This document shows, in pieces, positions 1-5,656 of a stretch of DNA of 5,736 bases. The notes under the pieces are model-generated. The model ran no database searches and was not told the DNA's origin. It saw nothing but the letters and a program-made list of their open reading frames with translations. Location: positions 1 through 5,736 of the forward strand of contig JACSRL010000347.1 of assembly GCA_014879765.1 (NCBI GenBank). The letters are read 5' to 3'. The position numbers were made by a program, and so were the translations under genes. Every line of letters begins with the position of its first letter. Positions within the stretch are counted from its first letter, which is position 1. This DNA comes from Anaerolinea sp. (lineage in GTDB: Bacteria > Chloroflexota > Anaerolineae > JAAEKA01).

Positions 1-31
1 CATGCCTCTACTTTACGGGCTATCCACGAAT

Positions 32-57
32 TTGACAACTTTCCAAAACGGTTAACC
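32..57 (+). promoter_or_regulatory. Possible weak promoter/operator before the glycan operon
   Basis: A perfect TTGACA hexamer lies at 32-37. No good -10 follows at standard spacing; TAACCT at 53-58 (15 bp spacer) is the best I find and it is poor. A perfect 8-base palindrome, GGTTAACC, sits at 50-57 between this hexamer and the first start codon and could be a regulator site or chance. Transcription from here would leave almost no leader before the ATG at 66. The operon may equally be read from a promoter upstream of the window. Confidence 0.25.
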
Positions 58-65
58 TGTCACGA

Positions 66-1205
66 ATGCGGCAATCCAAAGTACAGAAGTATTCCGATCG
101 CCTGTGCGCGATCGGACGCGCACACAGGGCATCTGGCGTTTTGCCGCCAGAGCAGAGGGCCCTTGCCGCGGTGGCGTGGCTCCTGGCTGCCCAGCGCCAG
201 ACTCCAAACGGCGGCGTGCCGGCGTTCTACGATCTTCTGCACGATTCCTGGGCGCCGAGCTATCCCGAGACGACCGGCTACATCATCCCCACGCTGCTGG
301 TCTTTGCCGAGCGGCACGCGCACGAGGCGTCCAGGCGCGCCGCGCTGCAGATGGCCGACTATCTCCTCTCCGTGCAAACGCCGGAGGGCGCCGTGCGCGG
401 TTGGGGCGCGGAATCGCCCCCCTTCGTCTTCGACACCGGCCAGGTGCTCCAGGGGTGGCTTGCCGCCTGGCAGGCCACCGGCGACCAGCGTTTCTTGGCC
501 GCCTTGACCAAGGCCGCCGATTGGCTGGCGACCCACCAGGACCCCGCAGGCTTCTGGCAGGCCTACCAGTATCAGGCGCAGATCAAGACGTGGGACAATC
601 GGGTCGGCTGGGCGCTCTTACAGGCCGGCCAGGCCACAGGGGAGCTGCGTTTCACCGCGGCTGGCCGGCGCTGCCTCGATTGGGCGCTGGCGCAGCAGGC
701 TGGCGATGGCTGGCTTGACCACTGCTCCCTCGAACCAGGCCAGCCGCCTGTCACCCACACCCTGGCCTACGCCATCGAAGGGTTTCTGGAGAGCGGCGCG
801 CTGCTGGCCGATGACCGATATATCGACGCTGCACGCCTGGCAGCCGATGCACTGCTGGCCCGCCAGCGTCGCGATGGGAGCCTGAGCGCCTATTGGGGGC
901 CAGGATGGCGTCCCCTCAGCCGATCGGCCTGTCTCACCGGCAACGCCCAGATGGCCCTCTGCTGGCTGCGCCTGCATGAGTTGACGGGAGGGCCTGAGTA
1001 CCTGCCGGCCGGCCGCCGCATTCTGGCCGCCGTTGCGGCCTGCCAGCGGGTCGACGATCCCTGGCGGCCGATCCGGGGCGCGATCCCCGGCAGCCGGCCG
1101 CTGTGGGGTCGCTACCTTCGCTGGCGCTATCCCAACTGGGCGGCGAAGTTCTTCCTGGATGCCCTGCTATTGGAACAACGCTTGACAGAAGAGGCGCAAC
1201 CATGA
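66..1205 (+). CDS. Putative (alpha/alpha) toroid protein of a polysaccharide cluster, activity unknown
   Basis: This 379-residue protein shows about six repeated helical hairpins. Each has an amphipathic helix ending in a Q-x-x-x-G turn, for example AWLLAAQRQTPNGG (37-50), ADYLLSVQTPEG (97-108), ADWLATHQDPAGFW (151-164), LDWALAQQAGDGW (204-216) and ADALLARQRRDGS (260-272). Between them lie helices such as TGQVLQGWLAAWQATGD (124-140) and TGNAQMALCWLRLHELTG (291-308). This is the architecture of six-hairpin glycosidase/prenyltransferase-like toroids, a fold that includes glycan lyases, epimerases and VpsJ-like proteins of biofilm polysaccharide clusters. There is no signal peptide or membrane segment, so it should be cytoplasmic, which fits a biosynthetic rather than a scavenging role. 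It opens the operon, and its TGA overlaps the ATG of the methyltransferase. The ATG at 66 follows an in-frame stop at 33-35 and lacks a clear Shine-Dalgarno, so the start is the least certain part. I cannot assign a reaction. Confidence 0.85.
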   Translation: MRQSKVQKYSDRLCAIGRAHRASGVLPPEQRALAAVAWLLAAQRQTPNGGVPAFYDLLHDSWAPSYPETTGYIIPTLLVFAERHAHEASRRAALQMADYLLSVQTPEGAVRGWGAESPPFVFDTGQVLQGWLAAWQATGDQRFLAALTKAADWLATHQDPAGFWQAYQYQAQIKTWDNRVGWALLQAGQATGELRFTAAGRRCLDWALAQQAGDGWLDHCSLEPGQPPVTHTLAYAIEGFLESGALLADDRYIDAARLAADALLARQRRDGSLSAYWGPGWRPLSRSACLTGNAQMALCWLRLHELTGGPEYLPAGRRILAAVAACQRVDDPWRPIRGAIPGSRPLWGRYLRWRYPNWAAKFFLDALLLEQRLTEEAQP

Positions 1206-1981
1206 CCCAGACAGATACTGCACCCCCCCCCGATCAATGGAATGCCTACTGGGAGGAGCAGGCACAAACGGCGTTCATCAGCGCTCCCGTCGAGCCATGG
1301 GAAGCCCTCTGTTCATACACCGCCGTCTCCGGAATGCGGGTTCTGGACCTGGCCACCGGCACAGGCGGCACCGCTGCCCGTCTGGCCGCGGCCGGCGCCG
1401 CAGTGACAGCCGTGGATCTCTCGGAACGTTCTCTGCACATCGCGCGCACAACTGCCCAACGCCAGGCGACCGACGTGGCGTTGCTCTGCGCCGATGTCCT
1501 TCATCTCGCCTTGCCAGACGAAGCCTTCGACGGGGTGGTCAGTCTGGGGGTGATGCATTACTTTCGCGACCCACGGCCATTTCTGGCTGAGGTAAGCCGC
1601 GTGTTGCGGCTTGGCGGCTGGGCGCTGATCGAGGTCCCTCAAAAGTTCAGCCCATTTACGCTCCATAAGCGTTGGCGCATGGCGCAAGGGCGCTGGGAGT
1701 ACGGCGATTGGGAGACCGAATACAGCCCGGAAGAGTTGCGACGTTTGTTGAGCCACAATGGCTTTACTCCGGCGCAGTCCTACGCCCGAGAATATTACCC
1801 GTATGCCTATTATGCCCTGCGCCACCTGGCGAAGTTGGAACAGCGGCTGGGATTGCCTCTCTTGCCCGCATCGATCTGGCAAGCGTACGATCGGGTTTGG
1901 ACCCGGCTGGAGACGGGGTGGTGGGGCCTACATACGCTGCGGGACGTGGGCATTGTAGCCCGCAAAGACAGAGTACCATGA
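1202..1981 (+). CDS. Class I SAM-dependent methyltransferase (Methyltransf_11-like)
   Basis: This 259-residue protein has a Rossmann-type methyltransferase core. Motif I, VLDLATGTGGTA, is at 47-58. The acidic residue that would bind the SAM ribose is D72 in AVDLS, CADVLHLALPDEAFD (96-110) supplies the adenine-contacting aspartate D98, and VSRVLRLGGWALIEVP (131-146) is the typical post-motif III strand region. The C-terminal part (about 147-250) would form the acceptor-specific cap and has a tyrosine-rich stretch at 194-204. The acceptor is unknown; among glycosyltransferases a sugar O-methylation is the natural inference. The start at 1202 overlaps the upstream stop as ATGA and is preceded by GAGG at 1191-1194, so I prefer it over the in-frame ATG at 1103 lying within the upstream gene. 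Codons 8-10 are a run of nine C residues. The end overlaps the next gene by ATGA. Confidence 0.9.
   Translation: MTQTDTAPPPDQWNAYWEEQAQTAFISAPVEPWEALCSYTAVSGMRVLDLATGTGGTAARLAAAGAAVTAVDLSERSLHIARTTAQRQATDVALLCADVLHLALPDEAFDGVVSLGVMHYFRDPRPFLAEVSRVLRLGGWALIEVPQKFSPFTLHKRWRMAQGRWEYGDWETEYSPEELRRLLSHNGFTPAQSYAREYYPYAYYALRHLAKLEQRLGLPLLPASIWQAYDRVWTRLETGWWGLHTLRDVGIVARKDRVP
1223..1231 (+). repeat. C9 homopolymer at the 5' end of the methyltransferase gene
   Basis: Nine consecutive C bases encode Pro8-Pro9-Pro10 just seven codons after the start. As written the frame is open. Gain or loss of one base would shift reading before the SAM-binding core and abolish the enzyme. Tracts like this are classic slippage sites but are also frequent sequencing-error sites. 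Confidence 0.9.
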
Positions 1982-2892
1982 ATTATCCGTTGGTCGCCAT
2001 CATCGTATTGAACTGGAGAAAACCCGCCGAAACTCTGGCATGCCTGGAATCGCTGTCACGCATTACCTACCCGAATGTCATGCACGTGGTGGTGGACAAC
2101 GGCTCCGGGGACGATTCAGTCCCTCTGATTCGCGCGCGCTACCCACAGGCCGCACTCTTGGAAACCAATGCCAATCTGGGCTACGCCGGCGGCAACAATG
2201 TAGGTGTACGTTGGGCTTTGGCGCATGGCGCTGATTTCACACTTATCCTCAACAACGATGTTACTGTCGATCCTGGCTTTGTCGAATCGCTGGTCGAGGC
2301 AAGTCAACAGGAGCCAGGGCCGGCCGTCACTACGCCAATGATCTGCGAAATGGAGCGTCCCGGCGTGATCTGGACGCTGGGCTCAGACATCGATTGGCGC
2401 ACTGGCGCGCCGGTGAGGCGACACGCGGGAGACCTTCGCACTGACTGGCAGCGCAGCCGGCCCCATCGGGTGGCTATTACACCTGGCACTGCGATGCTTG
2501 TGCCGCGCAAGGCCTGGGAATGTGCCGGGTTGATCGATGAGCAGTACTTTTTGTATTACGAAGAGGCCGACTGGTGCCAACACGCGCTGCGCAGCGGCTG
2601 CACCATGGTGGCTGTTCCAGACTCCTGTATCTGGCACGACACCGAAGGCGCCGCGCAGCGCACTTCGCCCGCCATCACCTATTACATGACGCGCAACGCG
2701 CTGCGTTTCCTGAGTCGCAACGTGGAACAACCACAGCGCTGGCAGGGCCAGGCTCGGGTCATGCGTATGGCGGCCTGGCATAGCCTGGGGGATCTCCGGC
2801 ATGGCCACTATGCCCGCGCCCGCGCCCGCTGGCGCGCCATCTACGACTACCTGCTGGGGCGCTTTGGCCCCTTGCCAAAAGGAGCTTCTTGA
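1978..2892 (+). CDS. Family 2 glycosyltransferase (rhamnosyltransferase-like, WbbL type)
   Basis: This 304-residue GT-A enzyme of family GT2 should transfer a sugar from a nucleotide donor to a growing glycan at the inner face of the membrane. VAIIVLNWRKPAETLACLESL (6-26) opens the nucleotide-binding half, and VVVDNGSGDDS (37-47) carries the uracil-contacting aspartate. ANLGYAGGNNVG (65-76) and LILNNDV (89-95) give the DxD-type metal site, here NND. PGTAMLVPRKAWECAGLIDEQYF (169-191) and EEADWCQHALRSG (195-207) carry the acidic catalytic-base region, followed by H220-D221. The layout fits WbbL-like rhamnosyltransferases, but donor and linkage cannot be read from sequence. The tail (279-304) is basic and aromatic, which suits membrane association. 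The start at 1978 overlaps the methyltransferase stop as ATGA; longer in-frame readings run inside the previous gene and are rejected. Confidence 0.92.
   Translation: MNYPLVAIIVLNWRKPAETLACLESLSRITYPNVMHVVVDNGSGDDSVPLIRARYPQAALLETNANLGYAGGNNVGVRWALAHGADFTLILNNDVTVDPGFVESLVEASQQEPGPAVTTPMICEMERPGVIWTLGSDIDWRTGAPVRRHAGDLRTDWQRSRPHRVAITPGTAMLVPRKAWECAGLIDEQYFLYYEEADWCQHALRSGCTMVAVPDSCIWHDTEGAAQRTSPAITYYMTRNALRFLSRNVEQPQRWQGQARVMRMAAWHSLGDLRHGHYARARARWRAIYDYLLGRFGPLPKGAS
2881..2884 (+). promoter_or_regulatory. Shine-Dalgarno that fixes a GTG start
   Basis: GGAG (with upstream A residues, AAAAGGAG) sits inside the last codons of the preceding glycosyltransferase gene. It lies nine bases before the GTG at 2894, which follows the TGA at 2890-2892 after one base. 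This supports GTG initiation there rather than the in-frame ATG at 2801 buried in the upstream gene. Confidence 0.75.
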
Positions 2893-2893
2893 C

Positions 2894-3712
2894 GTGAGTC
2901 CGCTTGTCTCCATTGTGATGCCCACCTACAACCAGGCGCATTTCCTGCGCGAGGCGCTGGACGGTGTGTTTGCCCAGACCTACCCAGCCTACGAGTTAAT
3001 CGTCGTGGATGACGGGTCCACCGACGACACGGCTCGAATCCTGGCAGAGTATCGCCAACACCACGATTTCCAGATCATCACCCAGGAGAACCAACGCCTG
3101 CCGCGCGCGCTCAACGCCGGCTTCAGCCGCGCGCGCGGCGACTATTTGACCTGGACATCCTCGGACAACGTCATGTTGCCCACTATGCTGGCCGTGTTAG
3201 TTCAGGCGCTGGACGCGGCCGACCCCACCGTGGGTCTGGTTTACGCTGACCGCTACCTGATGGACGATGACGGCAACGATCTGGGCCGTTTCGATCTGCC
3301 CGACTACGATCGCTATCTGCTGCTCCATGCCAACCTGGTGCATTGCTGCTTCCTCTATCGCCGGCAGTGCATGGAACGCGTGGGTCTGTTCGATCCTGGA
3401 TTCATCTACGGCGAAGATTGGGAATACTGGATTCGCATATCTCGTTACTATTCAATGAAGCATATTCGCCAGGCCCTTTATCGTTACCGGCTGCACCGCA
3501 CCAGCATGACCAGCGAAATCGTGCGCGGGACGGCCAACAACATCCCCTATGCAGAATTCGCCCGTCGCGTTCGCCGACGCATGCCGCTGCGCTGGTGGAT
3601 TGGCAAGCTCAAATGGCGCTGGCTGCGAGCATTTCACCCCGATCATCCGATGGTGAGCGACAGAACCGCATGGAATCGTGCCGCAACAATAGCTGCACAG
3701 GGTGCATCATGA
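2894..3712 (+). CDS. Family 2 glycosyltransferase (second of the operon)
   Basis: With the GTG start this is 272 residues, starting directly with the first beta strand, PLVSIVMPTYNQAHFLREAL (3-22), as expected for GT2. VVDDGSTDDT (37-46) carries the nucleotide-binding aspartates, and LPRALNAGFSRARGDYLTWT (69-88) leads to the metal site SSDN (89-92). Relatives usually read SDD or TSDDN there, so S90 takes the place of the first acid in a TSDDN reading. FDPGFIYGEDWEYWIRIS (166-183) carries the E174-D175 catalytic-base region. Residues 222-248 are very rich in Arg, Lys and Trp, likely an interfacial membrane-binding helix. The protein differs clearly from the preceding transferase and is not a tandem copy, so the operon supplies two distinct linkages. 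The stop overlaps the epimerase start as ATGA. Donor and acceptor sugars are unknown. Confidence 0.92.
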   Translation: MSPLVSIVMPTYNQAHFLREALDGVFAQTYPAYELIVVDDGSTDDTARILAEYRQHHDFQIITQENQRLPRALNAGFSRARGDYLTWTSSDNVMLPTMLAVLVQALDAADPTVGLVYADRYLMDDDGNDLGRFDLPDYDRYLLLHANLVHCCFLYRRQCMERVGLFDPGFIYGEDWEYWIRISRYYSMKHIRQALYRYRLHRTSMTSEIVRGTANNIPYAEFARRVRRRMPLRWWIGKLKWRWLRAFHPDHPMVSDRTAWNRAATIAAQGAS

Positions 3713-4890
3713 AACGTGTTTTGGTTATCTTCGGCACCCGCCCCGAAGCCATCAAGATGGCCCCTGTGGTGCGGGCTTTGCAGCAATATCCTGATCGGTT
3801 CACAGTTCGCACTTGCGCCACCGCGCAGCATCGCGAGATGCTGGACCAGGTTCTGGATGTGTTCGGCATCAGCCCCGACATCGATCTGGATCTCATGCAG
3901 CCCGATCAGTCGCTGTCCGGTCTGGCCGCCAAAGTTCTGGCCACCCTGGATTCCGTGCTGCTGATGGAAAAACCGGATTGGGTGTTGGTGCAGGGCGACA
4001 CCACCACCGTGATGGCCGCAGCCTTGGCCGCGCAACACCGCCAGGTGCAGGTGGGTCACGTCGAGGCCGGTCTGCGCACCTACGACCGTCGCAATCCCTT
4101 TCCTGAGGAGATGAATCGGGTGGTTGCCGACCACATCAGCGATCTTTGTTTCGCGCCCACCGAGACGGCAAGAGAGAACCTGCTGCGCGAAGGCATCGAC
4201 GAGACGCGCATCATCGTAACCGGCAATACCGTGCTGGATGCGCTGTTGACTATCGCGCGCCAGCCGTGGACGCCAAAAGATAACGATCCACTGGCCGCGA
4301 TCCCGGCTGACCGTGTTTGGTTGTTGGTAACCGCCCATCGCCGGGAGAATTTTGGTGTACCGTTGAACGACATCTGCAAGGCGCTGCGGCGTATCGCAGA
4401 TGAACGCGGTGGCCATTGTCAAATCATCTACCCCGTGCATCGCAACCCCAACGTTTGGCTACCTGTTCACGCCATGCTGTCTGGCCACCCTGCCATCACA
4501 CTGTTGCCGCCCGTCGATTACCGATCTCTGGTCTACTTGATGCAGCATTGCCGGCTGATTTTAACCGATTCAGGAGGATTGCAGGAAGAAGCGCCTACCC
4601 TGAACAAGCCAGTGCTGGTCATGCGCACGACAACCGAGCGGCCGGAGGCTGTCACTGCCGGCGCGGCACAGCTCGTAGGCACACAGCCCAAGAACATCAT
4701 ACGCGAGGTCTACCGCTTGCTCGATGACGAAGTTGCATATCAGAAAATGGCACTGGCGCAAAACCCCTATGGCGATGGCCGCGCAGCCGAGCGTATCGTA
4801 CAAGCTCTGTTGCAAGCCACTGAGAATGTAGCCGACGCCATTGACCGGCGTTTCGTGGCTTTGGTGGAGGGGGTGAGCGGTAAACGGTGA
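3709..4890 (+). CDS. wecB: UDP-N-acetylglucosamine 2-epimerase (non-hydrolysing)
   Basis: This enzyme interconverts UDP-GlcNAc and UDP-ManNAc in the cytoplasm (EC 5.1.3.14), giving the ManNAc precursor of capsules, teichoic-acid linkage units and enterobacterial-type surface antigens. The 393-residue sequence shows nearly every family signature. These include FGTRPEAIKMAPV (8-20, with R11 and K16), QHREMLDQVLDVFGI (40-54, matching the allosteric UDP-GlcNAc site described in Bacillus enzymes), VQGDTTTVMAA (94-104, D97) and GHVEAGLRT (116-124, E119). Further matches are NPFPEEMNR (129-137), VTAHRRENFG (207-216, H210), YPVHRNPNV (241-249), LTDSGGLQEEAP (285-296) and RTTTERPEAV (306-315). It is about 17 residues longer than E. 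coli WecB; the extra is the C-terminal tail, whose last codons (SGKR) are part of the heptamer repeat. The ATG overlaps the previous stop, with AGGG at 3699-3702. No UDP-ManNAc dehydrogenase (wecC) follows, so ManNAc itself may be the sugar used. Confidence 0.96.
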   Translation: MKRVLVIFGTRPEAIKMAPVVRALQQYPDRFTVRTCATAQHREMLDQVLDVFGISPDIDLDLMQPDQSLSGLAAKVLATLDSVLLMEKPDWVLVQGDTTTVMAAALAAQHRQVQVGHVEAGLRTYDRRNPFPEEMNRVVADHISDLCFAPTETARENLLREGIDETRIIVTGNTVLDALLTIARQPWTPKDNDPLAAIPADRVWLLVTAHRRENFGVPLNDICKALRRIADERGGHCQIIYPVHRNPNVWLPVHAMLSGHPAITLLPPVDYRSLVYLMQHCRLILTDSGGLQEEAPTLNKPVLVMRTTTERPEAVTAGAAQLVGTQPKNIIREVYRLLDDEVAYQKMALAQNPYGDGRAAERIVQALLQATENVADAIDRRFVALVEGVSGKR

Positions 4891-4920
4891 TCGGTGATCG
4901 GTAAACAGTAATCCGCAATC
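4872..4920 (+). repeat. Seven tandem degenerate heptamers, consensus GGTRAWC
   Basis: Seven units of seven bases run without gaps: GGTGAGC, GGTAAAC, GGTGATC, GGTGATC, GGTAAAC, AGTAATC and CGCAATC. Two units are identical to each other and two others form a second identical pair; the last two diverge. The array starts in the coding sequence of the epimerase, supplies its final codons and its TGA (4888-4890), and ends in the intergenic gap. It is followed by CGCGTAATTCGTGG (4921-4934). Non-coding strings of this style are dispersed in several large environmental bacterial genomes. No function is evident. Confidence 0.85.
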
Positions 4921-4959
4921 CGCGTAATTCGTGGCATGTCCGCCCTCGTGTGTGGCGCC

Positions 4960-4988
4960 TTGCCTGTTGGTTCTATTTGGGGTAGAAT
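4960..4988 (+). promoter_or_regulatory. Sigma70-type promoter of the toxin-antitoxin pair
   Basis: TTGCCT (4960-4965) matches four of six -35 consensus bases, and TAGAAT (4983-4988) matches five of six -10 bases. The spacer is exactly 17 bp. Transcription would start near 4995, about 33 bases before the toxin ATG. The -10 overlaps the palindrome GAATTC (4985-4990). No larger inverted-repeat operator for antitoxin autoregulation is evident by eye. The surrounding gap (4891-5027) holds the end of the heptamer array and no convincing terminator. Confidence 0.6.
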
Positions 4989-5027
4989 TCAGCCAGGTCC
5001 TAGCCCGGTTACGTCAGTTGCCGAGAG

Positions 5028-5330
5028 ATGATGCACTTCCATATCGAGTACTCTCCAGAAGTTGAGGATCATCTGCGCACATTGACCGTTCGCCAGCAAC
5101 GGCTGGTTCTTGATGCCGTAGATGCTCAACTCAGCTATGAACCCACCGTTGAAACCAGAAATCGCAAGCCGATGCGCCCCAACCCGCTGGCGCCTTGGGA
5201 ACTGCGAGTGGGTAAGCTGCGAGTGTATTATGATGTGGACGACGAACAGGCATTCACTGTCTTCGTCCGAGCTGTTGGAATCAAGGAACGCAATCAAGTT
5301 CGTATTGGCCGAGAGGTGATTGAACTATGA
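5028..5330 (+). CDS. Type II toxin, RelE/ParE family
   Basis: This small basic protein of 100 residues has the RelE/ParE beta-alpha-alpha-beta-beta layout. It comprises a first strand FHIEYSPEVEDHL (4-16), a two-helix hairpin (about 10-38), a basic linker TRNRKPMRPNP (43-53), a central hairpin PWELRVGKLRVYYDV (56-70) and a C-terminal strand plus tail VRAVGIKERNQVRIG (80-94). The PWELR..LRVYYDV and GIKERNxxRIG stretches are typical of a RelE/ParE subfamily paired with Phd/YefM antitoxins. Candidate active-site residues are the basic set K47, R50, R60, K63 and R65. Sequence alone does not decide between ribosome-dependent mRNA cleavage and gyrase inhibition. Two ATGs stand in tandem (5028 and 5031); GAGAG at 5023-5027 is too close to serve either well, so translation may be weak. 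Its stop overlaps the antitoxin start as ATGA. Toxin-first order is the reverse of the commonest TA layout. Confidence 0.9.
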   Translation: MMHFHIEYSPEVEDHLRTLTVRQQRLVLDAVDAQLSYEPTVETRNRKPMRPNPLAPWELRVGKLRVYYDVDDEQAFTVFVRAVGIKERNQVRIGREVIEL

Positions 5331-5656
5331 AAACACTAGAGATGGTCCGAGCGACTGCTCCTCTGGCAGCCTATGCACGAGATGTTGAGGTGGACAAACA
5401 AACGATGGTTCTCACTATAGACGGCAAGCCTGTCGTTGCGTTGATTCCCATTGAAAACGCTGACATGGAGACCGTCACCTTGAGCACCCATCCACAGTTT
5501 TTGGCCCTGATCGAACGGTCAAGAGCGCGTCAGGACAGGCAGGGCGGCGTTTCCAGCGACGAGATGCGTCCTTCCCGGATCGCCGCCGCTGCATCCGCCA
5601 CGCCAAGATCTGCCGGTCTGCTCATGTTGCCTGCCTCATCCTCGTCCGCCTGTTAA
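5327..5656 (+). CDS. Phd/YefM-family antitoxin with an aberrant C-terminal tail
   Basis: As written it has 109 residues. Residues 1-45 fit a Phd/YefM dimeric DNA-binding domain: VRATAPLAAYARDV (7-20), then QTMVLTIDGKPVVALIPIE (25-43). METVTLSTHPQFLALIERSRAR (47-68) continues into GGVSSDEMR (73-81), matching the GGxSxEEMR ending of these antitoxins, which normally stop a few residues later at about 85-95. Such proteins bind and neutralise the partner toxin through the C-terminal half and repress their own promoter. From residue 82 on, the sequence (PSRIAAAASATPR and so on, then an Ser-rich end) does not resemble the family. It is the antisense of an amidase-like start and the preceding gap, so the normal terminus has been lost at a DNA junction. 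The toxin-binding region appears largely kept, so activity may survive. The TAA at 5654-5656 overlaps the stop of the convergent permease gene. Confidence 0.85.
   Translation: MKTLEMVRATAPLAAYARDVEVDKQTMVLTIDGKPVVALIPIENADMETVTLSTHPQFLALIERSRARQDRQGGVSSDEMRPSRIAAAASATPRSAGLLMLPASSSSAC
5530..5625 (-). pseudogene. Truncated amidase-like gene, N-terminal fragment
   Basis: Read on the minus strand from ATG at 5625, the frame gives MSRPADLGVADAAAAIREG and then RISSLE. That resembles the start of amidase-signature enzymes (GatA/AtzF type), where an AAxAIRxGxISSxEL helix opens the protein. Intact members have roughly 450-500 residues. Here the resemblance ends near residue 25 (about 5551) and the frame stops after 31 codons at 5530-5532, inside the antitoxin gene. 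A good Shine-Dalgarno, GAGG at minus-strand 5637-5634, stands eight bases before the ATG. The gene follows the permease stop by 27 bases, as in an operon. The short length limits certainty: the motif is suggestive, and the context (spacing, SD, GC near 67%) adds support. Confidence 0.6.

Noticed and set aside
1313..1882. A 189-codon open frame on the minus strand opposite the methyltransferase
   Set aside because: The plus strand carries clear SAM-binding motifs; the antisense frame shows no domain and no ribosome binding site.
1672..1977. N-terminal extension of the first glycosyltransferase into the methyltransferase gene
   Set aside because: It would overlap about 300 bases of a convincing gene. 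The GT2 fold begins directly at the ATG at 1978, which overlaps the preceding stop as ATGA.
3343..3708. N-terminal extension of the epimerase into the second glycosyltransferase gene
   Set aside because: The family N-terminus (KRVLVIFGTRPEAIK) starts right after the ATG at 3709; the extension lies in a shadow frame of the transferase.
3643..4440. A 265-codon open frame on the minus strand opposite the epimerase start
   Set aside because: It is opposite a gene with every signature of the epimerase family. Its translation is rich in His, Gln and Gly with no recognisable domain, as expected for an antisense shadow in GC-rich DNA.
4872..4920. CRISPR array or direct-repeat attachment site
   Set aside because: The units are 7 bases long, contiguous and without spacers, and no integrase or cas gene is near.
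4933..4964. Possible hairpin (GGCA...TGCC around CGCC...GGCG) as a terminator after the epimerase
   Set aside because: The stems are only four bases each with mismatched bases between them, and no T-run follows; part of it is better explained as the -35 of the TA promoter.
5570..5656. The antitoxin tail as a genuine functional domain
   Set aside because: It is an Ala/Ser-rich sequence that coincides exactly with the antisense of a plausible amidase start, a Shine-Dalgarno and an inter-gene gap, so a junction product is more likely.
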